From Zonotrichia leucophrys gambelii (lineage: Eukaryota; Chordata; Aves; Passeriformes; Passerellidae), in the NCBI RefSeq assembly GCF_028769735.1, contig NC_088172.1, forward strand, positions 58,125,075-58,189,074: 64,000 bases of DNA. The letters are read 5' to 3'. The first letter of the stretch is position 1. Each line of letters starts with the position of its first letter. The notes beneath the pieces were generated by a model. That model was given only the letters and a program-made list of their open reading frames with translations, was not told where the DNA came from and did no database searches. Positions 9,801-23,147 of this stretch are shown piece after piece. The translations under genes were made by a program, and so were the position numbers.

Positions 9801-12800
9801 TTGGTTGATGCTGCTGTTCAGGGAGAAATGTTAAGACAGCAGAAGCCTTTAGACCCCCTGTCGTGTGGGTCCCTGGAACAAGTCTTTAGTAGAAAGGCAC
9901 CTGAATCATCCCTGGGAGGAGGTTTGCTTTGGCCTGGGGCATTAACTCACTTAAGTTAACTCAAGTTAACTCAACAACCTTAACTAATGAGAAAGGATGT
10001 TTTCTCTGAATATAAGTGTCATTGTATTTCTAAATGTGTGTACACTGAGGCTTATTAATCAAACTATAGTTTTGTTGCCTGTCCTTGGCCTAAAACTTAG
10101 AGATGCAATGAGAGATAAGAAGTTAGTCTGGGACTCAAATGTGTATTTTAGTTTGTTTTCCTAGATAGTACCACAGGGAGCCCAATCTAATGGGGGCTGA
10201 TGGAATGGCCCATGTAAATGTGCAGCTCTGGTTTGTGGTTTTATCACCAGCACAAGTGGTGCAAGCAATTTGAGCATTTTGGTACTTCTATGCATATTTG
10301 TATTTATATTTTCGTACTTCTATACATATCTATATACATTTTAGTACTCCTATACATATTTGCAACTTCAAATTGCAGAAACATGTAATCAAATTTTAAT
10401 ATTTTTCTTTAATCACCAGCAACTGTAGATATTTTATTGTTATTACTCTCTACTTTGCCTTTCCACATCCATGCAGACCCAGATGTATGGATTTTGTTCT
10501 AGCTGTAAAACAACAAAAAATAATTCTGTGTCTGCTGTGCTCTCACTAGGGTAGATGCATAACTTGTAATGTAGCCCTACAGTTCCAAAGTTTGTACACA
10601 AATGTCAATAAAAACCATGCTTCAATCCAATCTCCTTCCTGCTTTCAGTGCTCTGAGGGATTTTCTTTTTTGACTGGTTTTGTTCCAAGGCATTGTCCTA
10701 CACATGGCCCCATCTGTGTACCACAGGAGTGTCCATGCCTCCTAGCTGGGCTTGGTAGCATCCACATTCTCTGACTTGGGAAATGAGTCAGCAGAAATTA
10801 CTGTGCATCACTGAGCACTGTCTCAGGGAAAAAAAAACCCACCTTGTCGCACAATGAAACAATGAAATATTACATCTCATGAACCTGCTTGAGTAAAAAT
10901 AAACCTTTTTAATTGAGGAGGTAATTGGAAGCTATCGAGAGATGAGAGAACAGGCTTTTATTTGAAATATGATTGCAAGAGAAAGTAATGAGGTCAGAAC
11001 TAAATAAATATTTTCTCTCTTTTCCAACAAAGTATTACTTTTCATTAACTATGGTTTGTTTCTCTAGGCAACAGGAACATAATACAAAAATTTCGCAAAA
11101 ATACTCTCCTGGGATGCTTATGGACCTGCAGATGTTCCTAGCTGATAAAATCCTGGGTCTGGAGCACAGATGGAAAGTGGTAAATGATTAAGATGTTATA
11201 GGATATAAATAACAATACTACAATGTTGTGTGTAGAGATATCAGTAAAACAAGGAATGCTTATCTGCTGGCATGGTAAGCATCTTGTTTATGGCTGATCA
11301 GTTTTGCAACAGTTCTGGCTCCTGCCCAAAGCACAAGTTGGTATGTTGCTGCCAGCCCAGAGTGGCTCTTCCTGGTCATCCCTGCTGGGCTGAGGAGATG
11401 GGATGGGTCCTGGCTGCCAGCTCTGCCCTGGCAGACCCTGCTGAGGTCTTCCACCGCCACCAGCTCCCCGGGAGCCCTACAATATCTGATCCACAGGGAG
11501 AGCAATTAGGGCACCTAGGCCAAGGGTTTTCCTTTCACTTCTACTTGGAAACCACACTTTCCAGGAAGCCTTCCAGAAAAGATTAACCTGGTGGGAAATA
11601 AAATTATCCAGTTTTAACCCAAGTAGTTAGAATTATGGCAGTGCCACGTGCTGCTGCTGATGGGATCCTAGAAAGGAGAAGAGTCAGGTGAGCTCCTGGC
11701 ACTTGCTGCTGACCTGGGGTGAGTCCTGCCCTGGGCACAGATCAGGGCATTGTTGAGGAATGTGATGTCAGAAGACCTGAAGATACATCTCTGGTAGTGC
11801 AGAAAGGTTAGCTCATTTGCAGAGAACCAGCCACTCACCATTATTTATGAGTTATCCACCAAAAGTAACCCTGGATGCCAAGTTTTGTTTTGCTGTGCTA
11901 CCCTGGTAACTCCAGAAGAATTATTGCAGCTGCTGGTCTTGTTTCAAAATTTTTGCTCCTTGCTCTCAAGCCAAAATCCAGCATCATTTGAGAAGGGAAA
12001 TAGAGGTAGCATCTACATCAAGTAAATCCTCACAGATATTTTGTTTCAACTTCTTGTGACTTGAAAGCTTGTGCAGTTTGGCATGATTGAAGTCAGTCAA
12101 AATTTTTCTTTGGGTTGGGTTTGCCTGATGAAAGTTTGGTGTGATTTGATGTTTTGGTGCCACTTTTCCCAGGCAATATGCCCCTTTTACATGTGCTTCT
12201 GCCCAGGCAAGGTTGTTTCCTGAGGAGCCAAGCTGATTGTTCCCCATATATGCCTTGCATTTCTGAGGAGTTCTGGTGATTTTAGAGTTGTTTGGAGCAA
12301 GAAGACTTAAATTTGAGTGATCTTCAAGATACTAAACTGAGGTAACATAAGAACCTGCTCCCAAGCAGTCTTTATTGTTTGTCCTTCAGCTGCAGATACT
12401 TCCCTCTCTCACAGGCCTGAGCTATTGTATGCTAAACAAATTGCTTTCTACTGAATAGCTGACTTCCAATACACAATTACCATAATTACTGTCGGTATTG
12501 TACACTTCTATGCACAGAGTAAGAACTGCATCTAATCAGAATCATCTCATAAACTGTGTAAAGATTTGATACTCCTTCCCAGCACTGAATGCAGATTGCC
12601 TTCAAAGCGAAGGTTTCTGAATACATTATCTACACTACAAAATTAAAAATAGCATCCAACTGAATAACATCTTCCTCTCACCCACATGGCATATCTTCAA
12701 CCAAGATAGTTAAATCGGAAAAAGAGACCAAGCAGTTTAATCTCAGCATTCTAAAATGTACAATTTACAACCGTGAAATGTTAAGAGACTTTTTTAACAC

Positions 12801-14356
12801 TCCTTAGAGACAGGTCTTCCTTTGACACCTAATGGGCCAAGATTTCTCTTTCTTCAACTTTGAGGGTTTTGAACTAGAAAGTATGTGCAGAGGTGGAAGG
12901 CATAGCTGAAAACAGGTGTGGTTCTCACTTCACAGAATAGTGCTTCATCTGAATTTTTACTGGGTAGACTTTTTTTTTTTTTTGGTTTTACTGTAATTTT
13001 AAATTTTACTATATTAGAAATGAATGAACAAAACTAAAAACAGAGTACATGACCAAAGCTGAAGGCAGTTCTTCTCACCACGTAATCCTGTATTCCTCTC
13101 CTTACCCTCCTCCTCAATTTCTAGAAGAAAAAATGAGGGCAAAAAGTTAAAAGCTATGTTAAATGAGGGTGTAGTAAGTATATGTCCAAATATTCTTTGG
13201 TATTAAGTCCTATATGTGTGTCATCAGTCTATGCACATGGAGTCACAAAATGAAAGTACACAATGACTTTTCATGTGGGTTTGGGCTGAAGAATCAAATT
13301 TTAGGATGATTTAGAAAATTGATTGAAAATGTGTTATTTGAGTGGTGCATATTACATTATCTGGTAAAGGAGAGCAAGAAGAAAGAATGAGGTACAGATT
13401 TGTATCCCCTGTTGACAGTGGTTGGAATTTAGAGAAAAATAAAAGCCAGCTAAAGAAAAGATAAACTAAGTGCAGGTACCATTTAGAAATCAGAAACACA
13501 ATAGGAACTGAGATACAGCATAAACTGCAGCATAAGCATTACTTGAATTTAAATAAAGACATGGAAATCAATAACTGTCTATTACTGTAGTGACAGCAGC
13601 TGCCAAATTGGTTGAGCTGGTTTAGGTTAATTTATTGGGAACTTATGGTTTGCAGCTAAATAAAAAGTGCAGTGGTGATGAAAGGAGTCTTTTTAGAAGC
13701 TGTTGCTAAGAAAAGAGGAAACAAAACCAAGCATATGCCATGAAAACAAGCACATACTATACTTATTGAGAAAACATCCTCTAGAATAAAAATAAAGGCT
13801 ATGCCATGAAATTAGTATGTGCTTTCACAACAGAAAAACTTGAAAACCACAAGGACACACTGTTTACATAGAATCATCCTGTATATGTGGACATTCTCTA
13901 AACAATGCAACTGACTGTTATTTAGACATATTTATTTTCTCTTCAGTGACTTCTCTATTTTATTGAAGCAAAAGTTGATTACCTATGACTATTATTTACA
14001 GTATGGCAATGCAGCTACTCAGCCATGTACTCTTTCTATCCCTTCATCTGGTCATTGCTAAACAAGATTCAAGAATCCCCTTGTGAGTTACAGTTAATAA
14101 TCTACATGGTTTACCTGCAAATCTACATGATTTACCTATATGAGGGGAATAGGGGTTTTGTGAGGACCCCACTTTCCTATACAAACCTTGTAATCAGGCA
14201 TGTATCATCAGCCTGCCTAATGATTGCTCCGTCCTCCACCCCTGAAAGTCATGTCTTGTGAGGACTCAGTTGTACCTCCCCAGGACAGAGACAGCCCATC
14301 CTGCAGCTGGCCCAGAGCTGGGCTGCCTGGGCACCTGCTTGCAGCTGCTGGTTATT
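6846..14356. other. Intergenic between SHPRH and GRM1, no gene seen
   Basis: This is mostly AT-rich, with short GC-richer patches (about 9380-9920 and 11290-11500). The patches produce 80-150 codon open frames on both strands without any recognisable domain, codon signal or splice context. A three-copy short tandem repeat is listed separately. I see no tRNA, rRNA or conserved coding block. Confidence 0.6.
10275..10369. repeat. Imperfect three-copy tandem repeat, about 31-bp unit
   Basis: The block attttggtacttctatgcat is repeated as attttcgtacttctatacat and attttagtactcctatacat, with spacing of about 31-32 bases. Copies differ by a few substitutions, so the array is old. Confidence 0.75.
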
Positions 14357-14585
14357 TCATACAATCATTGTTTGGTTTGGGTTGTATGGAAGGGTCCTTA
14401 AAGACCTTCTAGTTCCAAGCCCTCTCTGCCCTAGGCTGGGACATCTTCCCTTTGACCAGGTTGCTCAAAGCTCCATTCAACTTAATCTTAAGCATTTCCT
14501 GGAATAGGGCTTCCACAGCTTCTCTGGACAGCCTGTATCTGTGCCTCACTTCCCTCAGAGTGAAGAATTTTACCTGTCTCTCTCC
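14357..14585 (-). repeat. CR1 LINE 3' end
   Basis: The plus strand reads gtttgggttgtatggaaggg, ccttctagttccaagccc, gaccaggttgctcaaagctc and agcttctctggacagcctgt in order. This is the reverse of a CR1 3' end of the subfamily with that tail. It is diverged and 5'-truncated. Confidence 0.85.
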
Positions 14586-17500
14586 CAAGTGTGGGTATTT
14601 ATGTGGGTCTACTCTTTTACTTGACTAATGACATTCAAAAGTTTGGACAAATGTATTTACCTTTGAGACCTTTCCAAATTTCAGTGAATTTTTTTCCTCA
14701 ATCACCTTATGAATATTTTTGGTATCTTGTCAGGAAGGGCTGTGGAGGCAATAGGCACAGTTAACATGGTGGCTATATTTCCTTAGACAAAGAGAATAAA
14801 AGTGTTCTTTAATTGAGTGAGACTCTTCTCTTTGAGTTTTCTTCACTGCTCCTGGCCTTCCTTTTTGATCAATTTCAATTCAGCTCCATGTCTACAAATA
14901 GTAAGTAAGATTTTTTTTTAAAGAAACTAATTGTTTTAGGTGCATTCTTAATGTCCAATTCAAAGTGTATGAGAGGGTCTGGTATTTCAGAACATGGTTA
15001 CTTCAGTATTTATAAAAAATCAGAATCTGCTAATGCCTTGTGAGCTTGTTTTGCTCAGGTACAGCCAAAAATTTTAATAGTGGTTAAGGTAGATAATCAG
15101 GAGAGCAAACATCCAAGTATGGTGGTTGGAGCTCTGTGATCTAATCCATGAACCAAATGTGAGCCATTAATCATAAGTGGATGAGAGATATAAATGAAAT
15201 GTTGCCTACTTTGAGAAAGGATGACAAAAGGCAACTAACTGATGGAAATTCAAGATAAAAAGCATTTGAATGTGCTTCCTGGGGACAGGCAATGAATTCA
15301 AGCTGCTGGATCAGCTGGACTTCAAACATTTTATCACTCATGGTCGTGTTACACTTGATGTTTGTTTTCCAGCCTTAATAAATGCAATTTTTGTGATAAA
15401 TCCATGGTTAGGTCAAAAAAGTTGCGTTGGTGGGCAAGACTGAGAATGTCTGATTCTGGAGGAACCAGGATGCTGGGATTTGAAGCGCCCCAAGGACCAA
15501 CCAGTCATAGCAACAAGCTGAGGAGCCAGGCTACCCAGTGAGGATCAAGGTCTTGACATCCCTGCAGTGACAGGTGGCCAGTGAGACAGTGCAGCCACTT
15601 CACCAGAGGGAAGTCACAGAGAAAAAGCAATTAATGTGTCATCAAAGACACAGCAGCATACTGTCAGGGAAATGAGGGGAAAGAGAGCTACAACAATGAT
15701 TCTAATAGATCCTGAAGTAATGAAATGCTTCCAGAAATGCATTGCTTGGATGGAAAGTCAAAATGATAAAGTCTGTGCAATTTCTGTCATCAAGGCAACT
15801 CCTTATGATGACCTTAAATAAGTATTTAAAGAAACATATGTCATCTGATACTGTTCTCTTTTTTTGTTATAGCACAGAAGATGTGTTAGCATTAGTGAGA
15901 ACAATTTTTATAGTGTGGTGAACTATCCTCTCGTTTTGAAGGAACAGTGCTTTTCTGCATCAAGGTTTTGAACAAATGTATCAAGTACTTTGCAAATTGT
16001 TGGAGGCTTGTAGTTTGTACACCATATCCTCATTCTATTTCTGGGTATCTGATTCTTGTTGTGTATGTCTCGCTTTAAGTAATAGCTATAAACCACAAAT
16101 AAATACAGTATTATGTGGTATTTTATGAGAAAACTCGTGGGTTAGGATGAAGACAATTTAATAGGAAAGCAAAAGCCATTCACAGAAGCAAAGCAAAATA
16201 AGGAATTAATTCCCTGCTTCCCATGGGCAGATAGGTGTCTAGGCATCCTCAGGAAAGCAGAGCTCCATGACATGTAGCAGTCACTTGGGAAGAAAAACAC
16301 CATTGCTCCAAATGCCCCCTCCTTCCTCCCTCCTCCTCTGGCTCTGTGTGCTGAGCATGATGTTGCATGGTTTGAATTATCCCTTTGGTCACTTGGGGTT
16401 GGCTGTCCCAGCTGTATCCCCTCCAAAATCTATGTGCACCCCCAAGTGTCCTTGCTGGTGGAGTGGGGTGAGAGACAGAAAAGGCCTTGGTTCTGTACGA
16501 GTGCAGCAGTAACAACGACATCTCTGTGTTACTTCTCTGTTATCTCTGCATTGTTTCCAGCACAAATCCAAGCCACAGCCCTGCATCAGCTACTGCAAAG
16601 AAAATTAACTCTATCCCAGCTGAAACAAGCACAGATTTGTGTTATTTTATTGAGTTACTACACAGTGATGTGCCATTCTGTCGCATTGCATGCATTTAGA
16701 AAAATAATGAAAATAATGATTGTGAAACTAGAACAATAGGCTAGAAGTTCCCCCAGCTGAAATCTCTGTGTTCATTTACAACCAGGTATAGCAGGAAAAA
16801 AGTGAATAAACTGATCAGTCTGCTGGCAGTGATTTTAAGGCATCCTTTCCATCCATCCTGAACAATTGCAAATGCATAAAGGAGGTGCAGTACAGAAAAT
16901 GAGATCATTTCAGTTAAAGGTCACCACAAAATCCTACTAATCTTTAAGGCATTCCATTTCTCCTTATTTTATTTGCTATTGCAGACTTTAAAAATACTTT
17001 TTTAGGGAAGCTGATAAAGTGTCCTGTATAGAGTCTTACATAAACAGTGACAGACTGCACAGAAAAATTAACATCCAGAGGTATTCAACATGTTAATTTG
17101 GGCTTCTTTTCCTTTCCTTTTCTAAAATTTTTTTACGCAGTGGAAAGGTTCTTTAAAGTATGTCAGGTATTTATCACACATTGTTTACTTGCTGAACTGA
17201 TATTTGTAAAACTTCCTCTGATTCTTTAGTCATATGTAAAAGATTTTCACTTTGAAAAGACTGCTAGCCTTTTCCACCTCTGATATTTGTGATTTTTAAT
17301 ATTTTTTTCGTTCTTTTTGTTTTACAGAATGTTTATAAGGGTTCTGTGTGGAGAAATGAAGGGCACAACAGCCAGTAAACACGAAGCTGTTTTCTTCAGT
17401 GCTTACTGTAGTCATGGGGAAAATTTCAGAAATTACTAGCTGGGTGCAATTTGTCTCAGAGCAGTGCAGAGCTGTGTTGTTACATCGTACAGCTGGAGTA

Positions 17501-20500
17501 AACTTTCCATCTTCAGAAGTCACTGGTGCCATTTGTGACTGCAATCTGCAGCATAAGGTCTTTCTTACCCTCGGCTGCAGCCTGAACGCCGAGATGGCAG
17601 GAGAGAGCAGGAACACCTTTCCCTCATTCACGCACAGCAAGGACTTCCTTTCCATATGTAGGTATTACCAGTTTTCACTGGTACCAGACTGAATTCCTGC
17701 AGATGGCTTTACAAGGAGCTGTCCTTGAAAATCACTGGAAAATTTGGCTAGCTGATGCTTCAGCTGCCATATTTCCCACAGAGTACCAGATCTGTCTCCA
17801 TAAGGGATGGTGACTTCTTGTTAAATTACTTGTCCTGTTAGTTACAATCTAATTAAGTAGACCTGTCTCGTTAATTTGTATTAAATCCCATATATCCAAG
17901 GTACTGTCTCTCCCTTCACACTTATATAAGTCCCTGCCTGGTGAGTTCAGCCAGAATGATTCAGACTGACATTTCCAAATTAAATTAGAAGTCTGTGGAT
18001 TTTAAATGGACAGTCTCATGCTCAGGAACTGTGGACCTTTGACTTTGAAATGCACTTTTCTTTTTGGCCTGATGTAGCATAAGCTTGTTGGAATGCAAGT
18101 CCCAGCACAAATTTATCTATTTATTCATGTTGTTTCTCAGGGGAAAATTTCAGGGAAATCAGGGGATTTCATGGCAGTGGAGTTTTATCAAAATTAATCT
18201 AACTGGATAGAATTGATGTAAGTGGATGTTGTAAACATTGTGGAGCATTTTGGCCTAGGGGGCACCCTAAGTACATTTTTGCAGATAGAAAATAAATACA
18301 GGAATGATTTTAAACATTATCTGGGACTGAACAGTCATGTTTTTTAGCAAAGGAGACATTCAGCTGTCTTCTTATTCACTATTTGGGAGCGTCCTCATTG
18401 CCATGAGACCAAAATTTGTCTTTGGATTTTCCTGTGCCCAAGAAACCTTCAAGATTTGAGATATGCCCTCTCTGTAAGGAATGGAAACCAGCTGCCTTTG
18501 ACTATTGCATGCGACTGCTTGGAGGGCACAGGCTTGTGGCAAGGGAACCCTTTGTGAGGTGAATTTCTACAGAGGAGAGATCAGGCCCTTTGTTTTCTGG
18601 ACCCCGTTCTTCCAGTCTCTCTCCTTAGAGCTGGCATGAAGCACGGCTGCTGAAAGCTTTTTAATATTGAGTTATAAAAGCAATCAGTTACTTATTTTAA
18701 AATATAGAAAGAATTACTCGTAGCTTATCAACAGCTCTGCTAGCCAGAGATGAAAACTGCTGAATGTCTGAATAAATCTGCTCTATTTATCACTTCATGG
18801 AGTCTATAATCCTCAGAGAGTGTAAAAAATTTACAAGACATCTCTGAATACTGAATTTTGCATTGATTTGGATCTCACATTTGTTTGAAAGACATCTGAA
18901 ATCATAACCACACAGACACTTTCCTCCTGAGAACGCCCCAGTGGAGGAACTTTTGTAAAGGATGTAAAATCACCTAAATCTGTAAAATATGCTGACAGTA
19001 GTGTGACTTGAGACAGTGGGCAAGAGGGGTGTTGGATGACTACCAATGTTAACTTTCAAATTTCTGGGAATCCTTGGGTTTCAATGAGTGTCTATTCCTG
19101 TCCTCAAAAAAAAAAAAAAAAAAAAAAAAAAATGGAGAGTAAGCCCATACAGTCATAGGTTTGTGTAGAAGCTATTGTGCATTTCTAAGTATTTCAGAAG
19201 TGAGTCCTAAATTTCATGGGTTAATCCTATTTAATTTTAATGAATCTACTAGTACAGGAACAGCTGAGCAATCAGACCTTTTCAAAGCTCCATATATACA
19301 GACATCGATCCATTTATGTTCATTTCTTAGCTGTTGCAGCAGATAAGTGTAAGCAATCAAAACTTAAAAATGCTGTTGCTTTATTTCTTACAGATAGGGC
19401 AACTTGAAAGGCTAAATACAAGAAAGGAGGTAAAAACCAGTGCTGTAGCTGGCACATGTTTTAAACAAAAACCTATGAGAAATATTTACTTCGCTAAGAG
19501 AAAAGGAGAAAATTCAAAAAATAATGAATATATTAGTAAGATTAAATCCCTGTTTTATCTGAACAAGCCTGCTAGATGATTGTTCCAAATCTTTGGTCAC
19601 AAGCAAGCAATTCAGTATCTACAGCAGTGGGCTACCTATGCATGTTTTGCATGCACACTGTATATAGCAGGTGACATTTCTAAATCATGAAAAGAAAGCA
19701 GCTAAGTGAGCAGAATAAAAAGGACTGGAGACAATTTATCAGATAGCTGATATATATATGTTTCAATTTATTTCAGACAGAAACACATGAGCTTTCTGCT
19801 TGTTTCCAAGGCAGAATAAAATTGTATAACTTTAGCATCATTGATCCTTGCAGAATAGCTTTAAATCTCCCCAATAATTTAATTGGAGAGTCTGTACAGC
19901 TAGACAGTCAATCTGGCTTGTTTCTCTTGGTAGGAAGTAGAGGAGGGAGTAGCCATGTTAGGGAAACCAAAAGTGGGATTTAAACAAACCAGGATTCAGC
20001 CATTGCTACTCCAAACAAACCTCCTTTCAAACCATTTTCTACAATATACTGGCCTTTCTCATCAGAGCTGTACAGAACTTTTCCAGTAGAAAATTTTCTG
20101 TTAAAAGAGATAATTCTGATGAAATAGGAGTAGAAAAAAAATTTTTTTTTTGGAAGAAATACTGGAACATCCATTTTATGTTAATGATTGATTTTATCTG
20201 AAGTAAAAAACTGTTCTGCATTGTATAAAATGTTTAAAAAGAAAACAGAACAAAACACTTTGGATGCCATCAAAACAGAATATTTAAATCAACCTCCAAG
20301 TGATTTTTAAATTGTGTAACATGGGAACATGAAAATTATTCATTTGTCCTTCATTTCACAGAGAAAAAAATATTCAACAGCAGGCAATTTCCCTTGGAAA
20401 GGAATTGCTGCTTACAAGACAGCTCCAGCCTTGCTCTGGTTTTGTCCTGATTCCCTGCTTGATGGCAGCTCATATCTCTGCAAAAAATGCAGTCCCATGT

Positions 20501-21800
20501 AGTGCCTCAAGGATGGTTACCAGATGACAAAGGGACCATCTGTTCAGAAATTTGTGAAGGTGGTAGGACTGGGGACATGGGCTGTTTCTGAGAGGAGAAG
20601 TACTAGATCTGTGGTACACAGCAGGATCAGGAGGTGTAGGAGTCAGGGACAAAAGGCAATGGGATGACTCTTTGTGGGACAAAGACAGCAGTGCTACTGG
20701 TCACCCATGTCTGCTTCCCCGTGGGCAAAACCTTTGCTTTCCCCATTAGGGAGGGGGAGATCAAAGCCACTGCAATTCCAGAGCTGTCTTTCCCTGGCCT
20801 TTCCTAAAAATATCCCAGATGTCTTCATATGAGCCCCAGACTTCTGCCCATTTCCACCTACTCCACCTGCTGCTGCAGGGGTGGGAGAGGCAGCGTTTGC
20901 AGCCATGGCTGGGCACCAGGACCCAGTGACCTGCTTTCCAGTCTCAGCAAAACTCAGACCATCACTGAGGGAAAGCAGCTCTGTGTGACAGCTCTGCACA
21001 AGCCTCAGCATAAAGACCTGCCGTCTTTCTGAGTGCCAGGTTACAGGGGATGAGGGCTACAGGGTGCTGTGTGTCAGGAAGAGCCAGTGGGAGCATTTGC
21101 AAATGCTTCCCTTGCCAAAGCCAGAGAAGCAACCCAAAACTTAACCATTGGAATAATTTGCTGGCGTGCTGCAGGCTCGTTGTGTCAAGGGCAGAAACTA
21201 AAATTTAATCATTACAACACGGGTGAAGGGGAATTTGTTTCCCCTTTTGTGCACATCTGAATGTCTCTCCAGATCTGGCCCTGGCAGAACTGCCCTGGGC
21301 TGGCCCTGGGGAAGATCCATGCCCACAGGCAGGGGACAGGCAGCCCTTCTGACCCTGATCCTTGGGAAATATTACCTGCAGGGAAAGAGGGCACCAGCAA
21401 CCCCCTGGGCTGGCTCCTCCACAATAAACACAGCTCGTGGATAAACACAGTGCAGACAAATAGCTAGCTGTGTGACAATAAAATCAGCTCAGATATTGAC
21501 ACAAGGAGAAGACACCCCTGAGGCAGCACTCACTGCAAACCCATCTCTGAATGAGCAATAGTTAAATGTTTGTCCTTGCCTCTTTCTTTCAAAAGTAGGG
21601 CAAATATCTATAGAGTTCCCAGCGGGGAGGTAATCTAACTTTAACTTTCATACAGTCAAGTAAAACACCCGAGACCTGTGTTAGGGATGCAAGCAGGTCG
21701 TCTGAATTATGATTATTCAATCTGGTATTATTTTAATCTGGCATGCCTCTCACGTGCTTCATTTAGGTTCATCTTGACCTGAAAACTGCAATTTCAATGC
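14586..21800. other. Intergenic upstream of GRM1, no gene seen
   Basis: This is AT-rich DNA with scattered short open frames and a 27-base poly(A) run. GC-richer patches occur at about 16250-16550 and 20690-21450, without recognisable proteins. Distal GRM1 enhancers could lie here, but nothing in the sequence alone identifies one. Confidence 0.55.
19106..19132 (+). repeat. Poly(A) tract, 27 bases
   Basis: There are 27 uninterrupted A residues. No recognisable retroposed body precedes them, so this is probably a simple homopolymer rather than a processed-pseudogene tail. Confidence 0.9.
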
Positions 21801-22352
21801 CTTTTATGCCTCTATCTTTACAGGTGATTTACCTTGTTGCAGTGTATTTTTTCTGTTTTGGTTTTTTTTTTTCCCCAAATATAAATATTTATTTAAATAG
21901 CCAAGCCCTGCCCGTGAGTCCGAACGGCACATTTCATTGTCTCAGGTCTCCCGAGCGTGGTCTGGGTCCCCTTCTAGCAGCAGCCTCTTGCTTTAACTCT
22001 CGCTCTTGCTAATTGAGGCAGGGAGATAATGAATTAAGAGCCACGGGAGGTGAGAGCCAACGCCTTCCCTGCAGCCGCAGCGTGCTCCGGGTGATGTTTC
22101 CTTACTCGTTTACAAGACAATAGCCGAAAAAAATTAAGGAGGGGGAGAAAATGACTGAACCTTCTGTATGAGATAATGGATGAGCCCGGGATGACCTGTT
22201 TTTTTCCTTGCGGTGGAGCGGTGCTGAAGACAGAGGGCACCCGCGCCCAGCCCACAGCCGTCGCCCCGCCGCCAGCGCGCCAGCTCGGGGCGGCCGGAGA
22301 GCCTCCAATGCCCGCTCCCGGCAGGCAGGGAGCCGCTGCCTCGCCCGGCCAG

Positions 22353-22358
22353 GTACGT
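22353..22358 (+). promoter_or_regulatory. GRM1: Candidate donor of a GRM1 untranslated first exon (proximal to island start)
   Basis: The plus strand reads cggccag|gtacgt, a close match to the donor consensus, inside the island. Confidence 0.4.
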
Positions 22359-22640
22359 CTGGGGCTGCCCCTCGGAGCGGAGCGTGGGGCTCAGCCGCGG
22401 GGCAGGCGGGGCGGGCGGATGGCCCCGGGGCTGCGGGGCTCCGGGCGGCTCCGCTCCGGACCCGCAGCAGGACGGCGGCTCCCCCGGAGCGTCACCTTCC
22501 TCGGCACCGTCCCCAGCGCCCGCGCCGCTCGGCGGACACGCAGCCCTACCAGCCCCGGCACCGCTGGCCCCGGCGGGGAGGGACGGAGCGGCGGCGGCGC
22601 GGGCGGTGCGTGCCGCGGCGGGCTCCGGGCGCCGGGAGCG

Positions 22641-22693
22641 GTGTGCGGGTGTGCGAGTGTGAGTGTGTGTGCGAGCGGTGCGTGTGTGTGTGC
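22641..22693 (+). repeat. GT/GC alternating tract in the GRM1 CpG island
   Basis: This is an alternating purine-pyrimidine run of gtgtgcgggtgtgcgagtgt type, ending in cgtgtgtgtgtg. Such sequence can adopt Z-DNA and is length-variable. It lies within the inferred first-exon/promoter region. Confidence 0.7.
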
Positions 22694-22949
22694 CAGCCAC
22701 CGTGCGTGAGCATCCGGGCACAGCGCGGCAGCCGCGCCTGGCGGGGGGCAGAAGTTTTGGGGAAGCGCCCGGCAGTGCTGGCGGGCGGCCGAGTCGGCGG
22801 TGCGGGCCCGGGACAGCGGGACACTGGGACACTGGAGCGCCGGGCCAGCGGGGTGTCGGGACAGCCACACAGGAGGCTGCGGGCAGGGGACACCGGGACA
22901 GGGAGGCGGCGGACGGGGGTGCGGCGGCGCTGCGGCTGCCCCGGCTGCG

Positions 22950-22970
22950 GGCGCTGTCTCGGGTGCTGAC
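22950..22970 (-). promoter_or_regulatory. GRM1: RE1/NRSE-like site (REST/NRSF)
   Basis: Read on the minus strand, the 21-base site has left half tcagcacc and right half gacagcgcc, the two halves of the RE1 consensus, with canonical spacing. By eye 17 of 21 positions agree with the consensus I recall, and the differences are at the first base and in the centre. REST represses neuronal genes in non-neuronal cells, which fits a neuron-restricted receptor. Binding is inferred. Confidence 0.6.
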
Positions 22971-23120
22971 GGCTCCGCGAGCAACAGGGACGCGGCCCGG
23001 CCCCGCTCCCGGGCGGCGGCGGTGGCCGTGGGGGCATCTGCCCTCCCAGCACGGCCAAGCCCTGTCGCCGCGCTCGCCGCCGCTCCCCGCCCGGAGCCTC
23101 TCTGCGCGGCAGGCGTGCTG

Positions 23121-23126
23121 GTAAGG
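23121..23126 (+). promoter_or_regulatory. GRM1: Candidate donor of a GRM1 untranslated first exon (distal in island)
   Basis: The plus strand reads cgtgctg|gtaagg. It is a strong donor at the downstream edge of the CpG island. Confidence 0.45.
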
Positions 23127-23147
23127 CACATCGGGGCTTTGCCCGCG

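Larger units (their letters stand above)
22190..23130 (+). promoter_or_regulatory. GRM1: CpG island, candidate GRM1 promoter and untranslated first exon(s)
   Basis: This is a dense GC/CpG block in AT-rich surroundings, 0.9-1.8 kb upstream of the GRM1 start codon. It contains two consensus plus-strand splice donors, ccag|gtacgt (exon end 22352) and gctg|gtaagg (exon end 23120). It also holds a GT-rich tract and an RE1/NRSE-like element. The two donors would allow alternative untranslated first exons feeding the acceptor at 23813-23814. Long open frames on both strands (for example 22134-23129 minus) have no family resemblance and are explained by the scarcity of stop codons in GC-rich DNA. The transcription start is not determinable here. 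Confidence 0.75.

Noticed and set aside
15636..15821. 61-codon plus-strand frame with a somewhat protein-like composition
   Set aside because: Short, no recognised homology, no splice or promoter context.
17296..17655. 119-codon minus-strand frame facing a plus-strand acceptor-like ttttgttttacag
   Set aside because: Strand conflict between frame and splice signal, no family, and typical chance length for intergenic DNA.
22134..23129. 331-codon minus-strand open frame, and several others of 100-250 codons, in the GRM1 CpG island
   Set aside because: Five frames are open across the same GC-rich DNA and the products are Pro/Arg/Ala-rich without any family. This is the expected result of few stop codons in a CpG island.
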